This document shows, piece after piece, positions 17,544-26,459 of a DNA stretch of 64,000 bases. Position 1 is the first letter of the stretch; the number at the start of each line of letters is the position of its first letter. Location of the stretch: positions 1,359,501 to 1,423,500 of the forward strand of contig NZ_CP099760.1 of the NCBI RefSeq assembly GCF_040760005.1, read 5' to 3'. A program made the translations under genes and the position numbers. The stretch comes from Pseudomonas sp. stari2. GTDB lineage: Bacteria > Pseudomonadota > Gammaproteobacteria > Pseudomonadales > Pseudomonadaceae. Below the pieces are notes generated by a model. It made no database searches and was not told where the DNA came from. It saw only the letters and a program-made list of their open reading frames with translations.

Positions 17544-18920
17544 ATGTTTGAAAACTTAACCGAACGTCTCTCGCAGACGCTGCGCCATGTCACCGGCAAG
17601 GCGAAGCTGACCGAAGACAACATCAAAGACACCCTGCGCGAAGTGCGCATGGCGTTGCTCGAAGCCGACGTCGCCCTGCCGGTGGTCAAGGACTTCGTCA
17701 ACTCGGTCAAGGAGCGCGCTGTCGGCACCGAGGTGTCGCGCAGCCTGACGCCGGGTCAGGCGTTCGTGAAGATCGTCCAGGCCGAACTCGAAACCCTGAT
17801 GGGCGCGGCCAACGAAGATTTGAACCTGAGTGCCGTGCCGCCAGCCGTCGTATTGATGGCCGGTCTGCAGGGGGCCGGTAAAACCACTACCGCCGGCAAG
17901 CTGGCGCGCTTCCTTAAAGAGCGCAAGAAGAAGTCGGTCATGGTCGTGTCGGCGGACGTCTATCGTCCTGCCGCTATCAAACAGCTGGAAACCCTGGCCA
18001 ACGACATCGGCGTGACGTTCTTCCCGTCCGACCTGAGCCAGAAACCGGTCGACATCGCCAACGCGGCTATTAAAGAAGCAAAACTGAAATTCATCGACGT
18101 GGTCATCGTCGATACCGCCGGTCGTCTGCACATCGATGAAGAGATGATGGGCGAGATCAAGGCGCTGCACGCCGCGATCAACCCGGTCGAAACCCTGTTC
18201 GTGGTCGACGCCATGACCGGTCAGGACGCCGCCAACACGGCCAAGGCCTTTGGCGATGCACTGCCGCTGACCGGTGTGATCCTGACCAAGGTCGACGGTG
18301 ACGCCCGTGGGGGTGCCGCGCTGTCCGTTCGTGCCATCACCGGCAAACCGATCAAGTTCATCGGTATGGGCGAGAAGACCGAGGCCCTCGATCCGTTCCA
18401 CCCTGAGCGTATCGCTTCGCGAATCCTCGGCATGGGCGACGTGCTCAGCCTGATCGAACAGGCTGAAGCGACCCTCGACAAGGACAAGGCCGACAAGCTG
18501 GCCAAGAAGCTGAAGAAGGGCAAGGGCTTCGACCTCGAAGACTTCCGCGATCAGCTGCAACAGATGAAGAACATGGGCGGCCTCGGCGGCCTCATGGACA
18601 AGCTGCCGAGCATCGGTGGTGTGAACCTGTCGCAGATGGGCAATGCCCAGAACGCCGCAGAGAAGCAATTCAAACAGATGGAAGCCATCATCAACTCCAT
18701 GACCCCGGCCGAGCGCCGCGACCCTGAGCTGATCAGCGGTTCGCGCAAGCGCCGGATCGCCATGGGTTCCGGCACCCAGGTGCAGGACATCGGTCGCTTG
18801 ATCAAGCAGCACAAGCAGATGCAGAAGATGATGAAGAAATTCTCCGCCAAGGGCGGAATGGCGAAAATGATGCGCGGCATGGGCGGTATGTTGCCCGGCG
18901 GCGGCATGCCAAAGATGTAA
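17544..18920 (+). CDS. ffh: Signal recognition particle GTPase Ffh
   Basis: A 458-aa protein that binds 4.5S RNA and signal peptides for cotranslational membrane targeting. N domain (1-90), GTPase G domain with GLQGAGKTTTAGKLA (about 106-120), VDTAGRLHIDEEMM and TKVDGDARGGAALS, then a Met-rich M domain from about residue 330 with SGSRKRRIAMGSGTQVQDI for RNA binding. C-terminus MGGMLPGGGMPKM. Start ATG 17544. It precedes the S16 operon as in many proteobacteria. Confidence 0.97.
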   Translation: MFENLTERLSQTLRHVTGKAKLTEDNIKDTLREVRMALLEADVALPVVKDFVNSVKERAVGTEVSRSLTPGQAFVKIVQAELETLMGAANEDLNLSAVPPAVVLMAGLQGAGKTTTAGKLARFLKERKKKSVMVVSADVYRPAAIKQLETLANDIGVTFFPSDLSQKPVDIANAAIKEAKLKFIDVVIVDTAGRLHIDEEMMGEIKALHAAINPVETLFVVDAMTGQDAANTAKAFGDALPLTGVILTKVDGDARGGAALSVRAITGKPIKFIGMGEKTEALDPFHPERIASRILGMGDVLSLIEQAEATLDKDKADKLAKKLKKGKGFDLEDFRDQLQQMKNMGGLGGLMDKLPSIGGVNLSQMGNAQNAAEKQFKQMEAIINSMTPAERRDPELISGSRKRRIAMGSGTQVQDIGRLIKQHKQMQKMMKKFSAKGGMAKMMRGMGGMLPGGGMPKM

Positions 18921-19069
18921 AGCCTTCGCCGGTCGTCGCACCGGCGCAGACCCTGCAAGGACGCAGGATCAACAGCAAACCCGCATTCGGCGGGAGCTGA
19001 CCGGCCGTTTTAAGCGACGGCTCTATATGCAAATCTGCACGGCCTGCCATAGGCGCCGGAAAAAGTCAT

Positions 19070-19097
19070 TTGCAAAAGTCCGGATATTCCTTAGAAT
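19070..19097 (+). promoter_or_regulatory. Promoter of the rpsP-rimM-trmD-rplS operon
   Basis: TTGCAA (19070-19075) and TAGAAT (19092-19097) are separated by 16 bp and lie 73 bp before rpsP. The rest of the 249-bp ffh-rpsP gap shows no gene. Confidence 0.5.
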
Positions 19098-19169
19098 ATG
19101 CGGCCTTTCGGGCACCCATGCCCGCTGTGCATTTAGATTTGCAGCACCGACTACAGGAACGATGTTCAC

Positions 19170-19421
19170 ATGCTAACAATCCGTCTTGCCCTTGGCGGCT
19201 CCAAAAAGCGCCCGTTTTACCACCTGACCGTAACCGACTCGCGTAACCCGCGTGACGGCTCCCACAAAGAACAGGTTGGTTTCTTCAACCCTGTTGCCCG
19301 TGGTCAGGAAATCCGTCTGTCCGTGAACCAAGAGCGCGTAGCCTACTGGCTGAGCGTTGGTGCACAGCCTTCTGAGCGTGTTGCTCAGTTGCTGAAGGAA
19401 TCGGCTAAGGCTGCGGCCTGA
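19170..19421 (+). CDS. rpsP: 30S ribosomal protein S16
   Basis: An 83-aa ribosomal protein with the S16 signature [20 protein letters not shown] at its start and [16 protein letters not shown] after it. First gene of the S16-RimM-TrmD-L19 operon; five bases separate its stop from rimM. Confidence 0.97.
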   Translation: MLTIRLALGGSKKRPFYHLTVTDSRNPRDGSHKEQVGFFNPVARGQEIRLSVNQERVAYWLSVGAQPSERVAQLLKESAKAAA

Positions 19422-19426
19422 GCAAT

Positions 19427-19963
19427 ATGAACGCGACGCCTGCTGTTGCCGATGATTTGATCGTTATTGGCAAAATTTATTCTGTTCACGGCGTTCGCGG
19501 CGAAGTGAAGGTTTATTCCTTTACTGATCCGACTGAAAACCTGTTGCAGTACAAAACCTGGACGCTCAAGCGCGAAGGCAATGTCAAACAGGTCGAGCTG
19601 GTCAGTGGACGCGGGAGCGACAAGTTCCTGGTCGCAAAGCTCAAGGGTCTTGATGATCGTGAAGAAGCTCGTCTTCTGGCCGGTTACGAGATCTGCGTGC
19701 CACGCAATCTGTTCGCTGAATTGACCGAAGGCGAGTACTACTGGTACCAGCTGGAGGGTCTGAAGGTCATCGATACGCTTGGGCAATTGCTCGGGAAAAT
19801 CGATCATCTTCTGGAAACCGGCGCCAATGATGTAATGGTAGTCAAGCCTTGCGCTGGCAGCCTGGATGATCGCGAACGCCTGTTGCCCTATACGGAGCAA
19901 TGCGTGTTGGCAGTCGACCTCGCAGCGGGCGAGATGAAGGTGGATTGGGACGCGGACTTCTAA
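19427..19963 (+). CDS. rimM: Ribosome maturation factor RimM
   Basis: A 178-aa factor for 30S head maturation that binds S19. N-terminal barrel with [20 protein letters not shown] (about 11-30), then a PRC-barrel domain starting at [18 protein letters not shown]. Normal length. Its stop and the trmD GTG are separated by two bases, indicating coupling. Confidence 0.96.
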   Translation: MNATPAVADDLIVIGKIYSVHGVRGEVKVYSFTDPTENLLQYKTWTLKREGNVKQVELVSGRGSDKFLVAKLKGLDDREEARLLAGYEICVPRNLFAELTEGEYYWYQLEGLKVIDTLGQLLGKIDHLLETGANDVMVVKPCAGSLDDRERLLPYTEQCVLAVDLAAGEMKVDWDADF

Positions 19964-19965
19964 GC

Positions 19966-20718
19966 GTGGCTAACTTGCGCGTAGAAGTGATCAGTTTGTT
20001 TCCCGAGATGTTTTCCGCCATCGGCGACTACGGCATCACCAGTCGAGCGGTCAAACAGGGGCTCTTGCAGCTGACCTGTTGGAATCCGCGGGATTACACG
20101 ACGGATCGGCATCACACTGTGGACGATCGCCCGTTTGGCGGTGGTCCGGGCATGGTGATGAAGATCAAGCCCCTGGAAGATGCTCTGGTTCAGGCCAAGG
20201 CAGCAGCCGGGGAGGCGGCGAAGGTGATTTACCTGTCCCCCCAAGGCCGTCAACTGACTCAGTCGGCGGTACGCGAACTGGCTAAATCGGATGCATTGAT
20301 CCTGATTGCCGGTCGCTATGAAGGCATTGACGAGCGTTTTATTGATGCTCATGTCGATGAAGAGTGGTCGATTGGTGACTATGTGTTGTCTGGCGGCGAG
20401 CTGCCGGCCATGGTCATGATCGATGCGGTTACACGACTGCTGCCCGGAGCTTTAGGGCATGCGGATTCCGCTGAGGAAGATTCCTTTACGGATGGTCTGC
20501 TGGATTGCCCGCACTACACCCGACCTGAGGTGTATGCGGATCAGCGTGTTCCCGACGTGTTGCTGAGTGGCAATCACGCGCATATCCGGCGTTGGCGTTT
20601 ACAGCAGTCCCTCGGAAGGACCTATGAACGACGCGCCGATCTTCTGGAAAGCCGCTCGCTTTCTGGAGAAGAGAAGAAGCTGCTCGAGGAATACATCCGC
20701 GAGCGGGACGATAGTTAA
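19966..20718 (+). CDS. trmD: tRNA (guanine37-N1)-methyltransferase
   Basis: A 250-aa SAM-dependent enzyme that makes m1G37 in tRNA to prevent frameshifting. It starts at GTG 19966 ([16 protein letters not shown]); the frame that opens at 19900 overlaps rimM and is not used. The trefoil-knot SPOUT motifs are present: [11 protein letters not shown] and [28 protein letters not shown] is also conserved. Confidence 0.96.
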   Translation: MANLRVEVISLFPEMFSAIGDYGITSRAVKQGLLQLTCWNPRDYTTDRHHTVDDRPFGGGPGMVMKIKPLEDALVQAKAAAGEAAKVIYLSPQGRQLTQSAVRELAKSDALILIAGRYEGIDERFIDAHVDEEWSIGDYVLSGGELPAMVMIDAVTRLLPGALGHADSAEEDSFTDGLLDCPHYTRPEVYADQRVPDVLLSGNHAHIRRWRLQQSLGRTYERRADLLESRSLSGEEKKLLEEYIRERDDS

Positions 20719-20763
20719 CAACGTATCGATGGTAGATCAGACGATTTACCTTAGGAGCACAGC

Positions 20764-21114
20764 ATGACCAACAAAATCATCCTTGCACTCGAAGCAGAGC
20801 AGATGACCAAAGAAATCCCTACCTTTGCCCCAGGCGACACCATTGTCGTTCAGGTGAAAGTGAAGGAAGGCGATCGTTCCCGTCTGCAAGCGTTCGAAGG
20901 CGTTGTAATCGCCAAGCGTAACCGCGGCGTGAACAGTGCGTTCACCGTTCGTAAAATCTCCAACGGTGTTGGCGTAGAACGTACTTTCCAGACCTACTCC
21001 CCGCAGATCGACAGCATGGCTGTCAAGCGTCGCGGTGACGTACGTAAAGCCAAGCTGTACTACCTGCGCGACCTGTCGGGTAAAGCAGCTCGCATCAAGG
21101 AAAAACTGGCTTAA
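20764..21114 (+). CDS. rplS: 50S ribosomal protein L19
   Basis: A 116-aa ribosomal protein with the L19 signature [20 protein letters not shown] (about 49-68) and [11 protein letters not shown]. Shine-Dalgarno AGGAG (20753-20757) precedes ATG 20764. Last gene of the operon, followed by a strong terminator. Confidence 0.97.
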
Positions 21115-21136
21115 GTCCAGCTTCCGATGCAGAAGA

Positions 21137-21160
21137 AAGCAGCCTACGGGCTGCTTTTTT
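21137..21160 (+). terminator. Terminator of the rplS operon
   Basis: AAGCAGCC (21137-21144) pairs with GGCTGCTT (21149-21156), followed by TTTT. Typical Rho-independent terminator. Confidence 0.88.
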
Positions 21161-21205
21161 GTTGCCTGCAATTTATCCACCGCACTATTGCTTCAGGCCG
21201 TATCC

Positions 21206-21619
21206 ATGACATCTCGTGAACAAGAAATCGAACGTCGCACCGAACTCTCGGTGACCCGCGTGACCAAAGCGGTTTTCCCGCCGACCACCAACCATCACAA
21301 CACGCTGTTCGGCGGCACTGCGCTCGCCTGGATGGACGAAGTATCCTTCATCACCGCCACCCGGTTCTGCCGTTTGCCGCTGGTGACTGTGTCGACCGAT
21401 CGTATCGATTTCAAGCACGCGATCCCGGCAGGTTCCATCGTCGAACTGGTCGGGCGGGTGATCAAGGTCGGCAACACCAGCCTCAAGGTCGAGGTGGAAG
21501 TGTTCGTTGAAAGCATGAGCTGCGACGGGCGCGAAAAGGCGATTCACGGGCAGTTCAGCTTTGTCGCGATTGACGACGACAAGCGCCCGGTGCCGGTTCT
21601 GCCTGGTTTTGCCGCCTGA
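21206..21619 (+). CDS. Acyl-CoA thioesterase, hotdog fold (YciA-like)
   Basis: A 137-aa cytoplasmic hotdog-fold enzyme. The family motif NHHNTLFGGTALAWMDEVS (about 30-48) carries the catalytic Asp, and DRIDFKHAIPAGSIVELVG follows. It should hydrolyse acyl-CoAs of broad chain length. Start ATG 21206; the frame opening at 21035 overlaps rplS and is not used. Spacing of 62 bp to xerD. Confidence 0.88.
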   Translation: MTSREQEIERRTELSVTRVTKAVFPPTTNHHNTLFGGTALAWMDEVSFITATRFCRLPLVTVSTDRIDFKHAIPAGSIVELVGRVIKVGNTSLKVEVEVFVESMSCDGREKAIHGQFSFVAIDDDKRPVPVLPGFAA

Positions 21620-21681
21620 TGGTTCCGTGAGCGGGCGGGCTATGAAAGACTGTCCGCCATCTCTGCCTTGCCTGAGCTTTT

Positions 21682-22578
21682 ATGCCCGCCATCGACCACC
21701 CGCTGATTGACCAGTTTCTCGACGCCCTCTGGTTGGAAAAAGGTCTTTCCGACAATACCCGCGACGCCTATCGCAGTGATCTCGCACTGTTCAACGGTTG
21801 GTTGCAGGAGAAAAATCTCGAGCTGATCAATGCCGGTCGCGAGCTGATCCTCGATCACTTGGCCTGGCGTCTGGAACAGAACTACAAACCGCGATCCACT
21901 GCGAGATTCCTCTCGGGCGTACGTGGCTTTTATCGCTACCTGCTGCGGGAAAAACTGATTTCGGTTGATCCGACCTTGCGCGTTGATATGCCGCAACTCG
22001 GTAGGCCATTGCCCAAATCCCTGTCGGAAGCTGACGTTGAAGCCTTGCTGAAGGCGCCAGATCTGAGCGAAGCCATCGGCCAGCGTGACCGTGCCATGCT
22101 TGAAGTCCTTTATGCCTGCGGCTTGCGGGTGACCGAGTTGATCAGCCTGACCCTGGAACAGGTCAACCTGCGTCAGGGCGTGTTGCGGGTGATGGGCAAG
22201 GGCAGCAAGGAGCGGTTGGTGCCGATGGGCGAGGAAGCGATTGTCTGGGTCGAGCGCTACCTGCGCGATGGTCGCGGCGAGCTGCTGGGCGGGCGCCCCA
22301 GCGATGTGCTGTTTCCCAGCCAGCGCGGCGAGCAGATGACTCGCCAGACTTTCTGGCACCGCATCAAGCATCAGGCCAAGGTCGCCGGCATCGGCAAATC
22401 GCTCTCACCCCATACGCTGCGTCACGCCTTCGCCACGCACCTGCTCAACCATGGCGCCGATTTGCGGGTGGTGCAGATGTTGTTGGGCCACAGCGACCTG
22501 TCGACCACACAGATCTACACTCACGTCGCCCGGGCGCGGTTGCAGGATCTGCATGCCAAACATCACCCTCGAGGCTGA
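21682..22578 (+). CDS. xerD: Site-specific tyrosine recombinase XerD
   Basis: A 298-aa recombinase that with XerC resolves chromosome dimers at dif. N-terminal SAM-like DNA-binding domain (about 1-90), catalytic domain after it with Arg in YACGLRVTELISLTL, and the HxxR...H...Y set in SPHTLRHAFATHLL, LLGHSDLSTTQIYTHV. It is upstream of dsbC, the usual gamma-proteobacterial context (xerD-dsbC), which separates it from integrases. Confidence 0.95.
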   Translation: MPAIDHPLIDQFLDALWLEKGLSDNTRDAYRSDLALFNGWLQEKNLELINAGRELILDHLAWRLEQNYKPRSTARFLSGVRGFYRYLLREKLISVDPTLRVDMPQLGRPLPKSLSEADVEALLKAPDLSEAIGQRDRAMLEVLYACGLRVTELISLTLEQVNLRQGVLRVMGKGSKERLVPMGEEAIVWVERYLRDGRGELLGGRPSDVLFPSQRGEQMTRQTFWHRIKHQAKVAGIGKSLSPHTLRHAFATHLLNHGADLRVVQMLLGHSDLSTTQIYTHVARARLQDLHAKHHPRG

Positions 22579-22721
22579 GCGCAGCCTGTCTTGCGACAGG
22601 CGCATTCGGTCACGCGAACCTTATGTGGTAGGCTTTGCCGGTTTGCACGATGGACGGTTATGACCCGGTGTTCCGGCACGGGCGTTCTGATCGTTCCATT
22701 TGTCCGCCTTCAGGAGTTCTC

Positions 22722-23453
22722 ATGCGTCTGACCCAGATTTTCGCCGCCGCAGCCATTGCGTTGGTCAGCACCTTTGCCGTCGCCGATGATGCGGCCGACA
22801 AAGCCATCCGCCAGAGCCTGGAAAACCTCCAGCTCGATGTGCCGGTGGACACCATCACTGCCAGCCCGCTGCCAGGCCTGTACGAAGTCAAGCTCAAGGG
22901 CAGTCGCGTGCTCTACGCCAGCGCCGACGGCCAGTACATCGTTCAGGGCTACATGTTCCAACTCAAGGACGGCAAACCGGTCAACCTGACCGAGAAGACC
23001 GAACGCTTGGGCATTTCCAAACTGATCAACGGGATTCCGGTCGCCGAGACCGTGGTTTACCCGGCCGTGGGCGAGACCAAGTCGCACATCACCGTGTTCA
23101 CCGACACCACGTGCCCGTACTGCCACAAGCTGCACGCCGAAGTGCCGGAGCTGAACAAGCGTGGCATCGAAGTGCGCTACGTGGCGTTCCCGCGTCAGGG
23201 CCTGGGCTCGCCGGGTGACGAGCAACTGCAAGCCGTGTGGTGCTCGAAAGACAAGAAAGCGGCCATGGACAAAATGGTCGATGGCAAGGAAATCAAGGCC
23301 GCCAAGTGCGAGAACCCGGTTTCCAAACAGTTCGCCCTCGGTCAGTCGATCGGCGTGAACGGCACGCCGGCCATCGTTTTGGCTGACGGACAAGTCATTC
23401 CGGGCTACCAGCCTGCGCCACAAGTCGCCAAACTGGCGCTGGGCGCGAAGTAA
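22722..23453 (+). CDS. dsbC: Periplasmic disulfide isomerase DsbC
   Basis: A 243-aa protein with a signal peptide (MRLTQIFAAAAIALVSTFAVA, about 1-21), an N-terminal dimerisation domain and a thioredoxin domain with the CPYC active site (TDTTCPYCHKLH) and the cis-Pro loop GVNGTPAIVL. It corrects wrong disulfides in the periplasm. Start ATG 22722 with AGGAG upstream. It lies between xerD and hom. Confidence 0.94.
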   Translation: MRLTQIFAAAAIALVSTFAVADDAADKAIRQSLENLQLDVPVDTITASPLPGLYEVKLKGSRVLYASADGQYIVQGYMFQLKDGKPVNLTEKTERLGISKLINGIPVAETVVYPAVGETKSHITVFTDTTCPYCHKLHAEVPELNKRGIEVRYVAFPRQGLGSPGDEQLQAVWCSKDKKAAMDKMVDGKEIKAAKCENPVSKQFALGQSIGVNGTPAIVLADGQVIPGYQPAPQVAKLALGAK

Positions 23454-23544
23454 TTCGCATCGTCGTGCCAAGGCGTGACGAGCGTGGCCCGGCGGCAACA
23501 TGGCCGGGCCATCAATAGAGAGCCGCGATTGCGCGGTTGTTTTC

Positions 23545-23570
23545 ACGGCCGGCCTCGCGTCGGCCGTTTT
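23545..23570 (+). terminator. Terminator-like hairpin between dsbC and hom
   Basis: ACGGCCG (23545-23551) pairs with CGGCCGT (23561-23567), then TTTTA. It ends 15 bp before the hom start, so it could be the dsbC terminator or affect hom expression. Another GC hairpin without a T run lies at 23485-23511. Confidence 0.5.
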
Positions 23571-23584
23571 ATGGGGAGTTCACA

Positions 23585-24889
23585 GTGAAACCGGTCAAAG
23601 TAGGCATCTGTGGGTTAGGGACCGTCGGTGGCGGTACCTTCAACGTACTTCAGCGCAACGCCGAGGAAATTGCTCGTCGTGCCGGGCGTGGAATCGAAGT
23701 GGCACAAATTGCCATGCGCACGCCAAAGCCTCAGTTCCAGACGACCGGTATTGCGATTACCAACGATGTCTTCGAAGTGGCCACGAACCCTGAGATCGAC
23801 ATCGTCATAGAGCTGATGGGCGGCTACACCGTTGCCCGCGAGCTGGTACTCAAGGCCATCGAGAATGGCAAGCATGTGGTCACCGCGAACAAGGCTCTGA
23901 TTGCCGTTCACGGTAATGAAATTTTCGCCAAGGCACGCGAGAAGGGCGTGATCGTGGCGTTCGAAGCGGCGGTCGCCGGCGGCATTCCGGTGATCAAGGC
24001 GATCCGTGAAGGCCTGTCCGCCAACCGTATCAACTGGGTGGCCGGGATCATCAACGGCACCGGCAACTTCATCCTCACCGAGATGCGCGAGAAGGGACGC
24101 ACCTTCGAAGACGTGCTGGCTGAAGCACAAGCACTGGGCTACGCCGAAGCCGATCCGACCTTCGACGTCGAAGGCATCGACGCGGCGCACAAGCTGACGA
24201 TCCTGGCGTCCATCGCGTTCGGTGTTCCGCTGCAGTTCGACAAGGCCTACACCGAAGGCATCACCAAGCTGACCACCGCCGACGTGAACTACGCCGAAGC
24301 GCTGGGCTACCGCATCAAGCACCTGGGTGTGGCACGCAGCACCGCCGCCGGTATCGAGCTGCGTGTACACCCGACGCTGATCCCGGCCGATCGCCTGATC
24401 GCCAACGTCAACGGTGTGATGAACGCGGTGATGGTCAACGGTGACGCTGCCGGTTCGACCCTGTTCTACGGCGCTGGCGCCGGCATGGAGCCGACCGCGT
24501 CGTCGGTAATCGCCGATCTGGTGGACGTGGTTCGCGCCATGACCTCCGACCCGGAAAACCGCGTGCCGCACCTGGCCTTCCAGCCGGACTCGCTGTCGGC
24601 CCATCCGATCCTGCCGATCGAAGCCTGCGAAAGCGCCTACTACCTGCGCATTCAGGCCAAGGACCACCCGGGCGTACTCGCTCAGGTGGCGAGCATCCTC
24701 TCGGAGCGCGGCATCAACATCGAGTCGATCATGCAGAAGGAAGTCGAGGAACACGACGGCCTGGTGCCGATGATCCTGCTGACCCATCGCGTGCTGGAGC
24801 AGCACATCAACGATGCGATCGCCGCCCTCGAAGCCTTGGCGGGCGTGGTCGGTCCGGTTGTGCGGATCCGCGTCGAGCACTTGAACTAA
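23585..24889 (+). CDS. hom: Homoserine dehydrogenase
   Basis: A 434-aa enzyme reducing aspartate semialdehyde to homoserine for threonine and methionine. NAD(P) site GICGLGTVGGGTF (about 7-19), catalytic region with AAVAGGIPVIKAIREGL and EGIDAAHKLTILASIAFG, and a C-terminal ACT regulatory domain (RIQAKDHPGVLAQVASIL, about 355-430) for feedback by threonine. Start GTG 23585 with GGGGAG upstream; the frame from 23537 has no support. Followed closely by thrC. Confidence 0.96.
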   Translation: MKPVKVGICGLGTVGGGTFNVLQRNAEEIARRAGRGIEVAQIAMRTPKPQFQTTGIAITNDVFEVATNPEIDIVIELMGGYTVARELVLKAIENGKHVVTANKALIAVHGNEIFAKAREKGVIVAFEAAVAGGIPVIKAIREGLSANRINWVAGIINGTGNFILTEMREKGRTFEDVLAEAQALGYAEADPTFDVEGIDAAHKLTILASIAFGVPLQFDKAYTEGITKLTTADVNYAEALGYRIKHLGVARSTAAGIELRVHPTLIPADRLIANVNGVMNAVMVNGDAAGSTLFYGAGAGMEPTASSVIADLVDVVRAMTSDPENRVPHLAFQPDSLSAHPILPIEACESAYYLRIQAKDHPGVLAQVASILSERGINIESIMQKEVEEHDGLVPMILLTHRVLEQHINDAIAALEALAGVVGPVVRIRVEHLN

Positions 24890-24903
24890 GTTGATCTCCT
24901 TCA

Positions 24904-24925
24904 CAGGGCCCGCCTGCGGGCCCTG
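24904..24925 (+). other. GC-rich hairpin between hom and thrC
   Basis: CAGGGCCCGC (24904-24913) pairs with GCGGGCCCTG (24916-24925). No T run follows, so it is more likely a processing or stability hairpin in a hom-thrC transcript than a terminator. Confidence 0.5.
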
Positions 24926-24955
24926 CGTTGCGAACACTGTCCATTGGAGTCAGTC

Positions 24956-26365
24956 ATGCGTTACATCAGTACCCGCGGCCAGGCACCGGCCCTGAATTTC
25001 GAAGACGTCCTGCTGGCCGGTCTCGCCACCGACGGCGGTCTGTACGTCCCGGAAAACCTGCCACGCTTCACCCAGGAAGAAATCGCTTCCTGGGCCGGCC
25101 TGCCGTATCACGAGCTGGCTTTCCGGGTCATGCGCCCATTCGTCACCGGCAGCATTCCGGACGCCGATTTTAAAAAGATTCTTGAAGAAACCTACGGTGT
25201 GTTCGCCCACAACGCCGTTGCGCCGCTGCGTCAGCTGAACGGCAACGAATGGGTGCTGGAGCTGTTCCACGGCCCGACCCTGGCGTTCAAGGACTTCGCC
25301 CTGCAACTGCTCGGTCGCTTGCTCGACTACGTGCTGGAAAAACGCGGCGAGCGCGTGGTCATCGTCGGTGCCACCTCCGGTGACACCGGTTCGGCCGCCA
25401 TCGAAGGCTGCAAGCACTGCGAAAACGTCGACATTTTCATCCTGCACCCGCACAACCGTGTGTCTGAAGTGCAGCGTCGGCAGATGACCACCATCCTCGG
25501 TGAAAACATCCACAACATCGCCATCGAAGGCAACTTCGACGACTGCCAGGAAATGGTCAAGGCCAGCTTCGCCGACCAGAGCTTCCTCAAGGGCACGCGC
25601 CTGGTGGCGGTGAACTCGATCAACTGGGCGCGGATCATGGCCCAGATCGTTTACTACTTCCACGCAGCGCTGCAATTGGGCGGCCCGGCGCGTTCGGTGT
25701 CGTTCTCGGTGCCGACGGGCAACTTCGGCGACATCTTCGCCGGTTACCTGGCACGCAACATGGGCCTGCCGATCAACCAGTTGATCGTCGCCACCAACCG
25801 CAACGACATCCTGCACCGCTTCATGAGCGGCAACCAGTACGTCAAGGAAACCCTGCACGCCACCTTGTCGCCGTCGATGGACATCATGGTCTCGTCGAAC
25901 TTCGAACGCCTGCTGTTCGACCTGCACGGTCGCAACGGCGCAGCGATTGCCGGTCTGATGGATTCGTTCAAGCAGGGCGGCGGTTTCAGTGTCGAACAGG
26001 AACGCTGGACCGAGGCGCGCAAACTGTTCGACTCGCTGGCCGTGGACGATGCGCAAACCTGCGAAACCATTGCCGAAGTCTTCGAACAGACCGGTGAGGT
26101 ACTCGATCCGCACACGGCCATCGGTGTGAAAGCCGCACGCGAATGCCGTCGCAGTCTGGATATCCCGATGGTGATCCTGGGCACGGCGCATCCGGTCAAA
26201 TTCCCGGATGCAGTGGAAAAAGCCGGCGTAGGAAAAGCTCTCGAACTACCTGCACATCTTTCTGATTTGTTTGAGAGAGAAGAACGCTGCACAGTTCTGG
26301 CAAACGAGCTGAAAGCCGTGCAGGCCTTTGTCAGCCAGCATGGCAATCGTGGCAAGCCACTTTAA
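24956..26365 (+). CDS. thrC: Threonine synthase
   Basis: A 469-aa PLP enzyme converting phosphohomoserine to threonine. The N-terminus MRYISTRGQAPALNFEDVLL and the PLP-lysine segment LAFKDFALQLLGRLL are typical, as is GATSGDTGSAAIEGCK. Normal length. Start ATG 24956, preceded by TTGGAGT. It shares a short gap with hom and ends at a clear terminator. Confidence 0.96.
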   Translation: MRYISTRGQAPALNFEDVLLAGLATDGGLYVPENLPRFTQEEIASWAGLPYHELAFRVMRPFVTGSIPDADFKKILEETYGVFAHNAVAPLRQLNGNEWVLELFHGPTLAFKDFALQLLGRLLDYVLEKRGERVVIVGATSGDTGSAAIEGCKHCENVDIFILHPHNRVSEVQRRQMTTILGENIHNIAIEGNFDDCQEMVKASFADQSFLKGTRLVAVNSINWARIMAQIVYYFHAALQLGGPARSVSFSVPTGNFGDIFAGYLARNMGLPINQLIVATNRNDILHRFMSGNQYVKETLHATLSPSMDIMVSSNFERLLFDLHGRNGAAIAGLMDSFKQGGGFSVEQERWTEARKLFDSLAVDDAQTCETIAEVFEQTGEVLDPHTAIGVKAARECRRSLDIPMVILGTAHPVKFPDAVEKAGVGKALELPAHLSDLFEREERCTVLANELKAVQAFVSQHGNRGKPL

Positions 26366-26388
26366 GCCCTGAAAGCTGTCACATTTTG

Positions 26389-26417
26389 AAGCCCGTCTCC
26401 TGACGGGCTTTCTTGTT
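26389..26417 (+). terminator. Terminator of hom-thrC
   Basis: AAGCCCGTC (26389-26397) pairs with GACGGGCTT (26402-26410), then TCTTGTTTTT. Confidence 0.85.
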
Positions 26418-26459
26418 TTTGCATGCCACACTGCTCGGGTTTTCGCCCACGAAGGACGG

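Noticed and set aside
17556..18941. 461-codon minus-strand frame opposite ffh
   Set aside because: Antisense to a certain gene; no recognisable domain or ribosome-binding site.
21682..22578. Possible integrase of a mobile element
   Set aside because: The length, motifs and dsbC neighbour fit housekeeping XerD; no att sites or mobile genes lie nearby.
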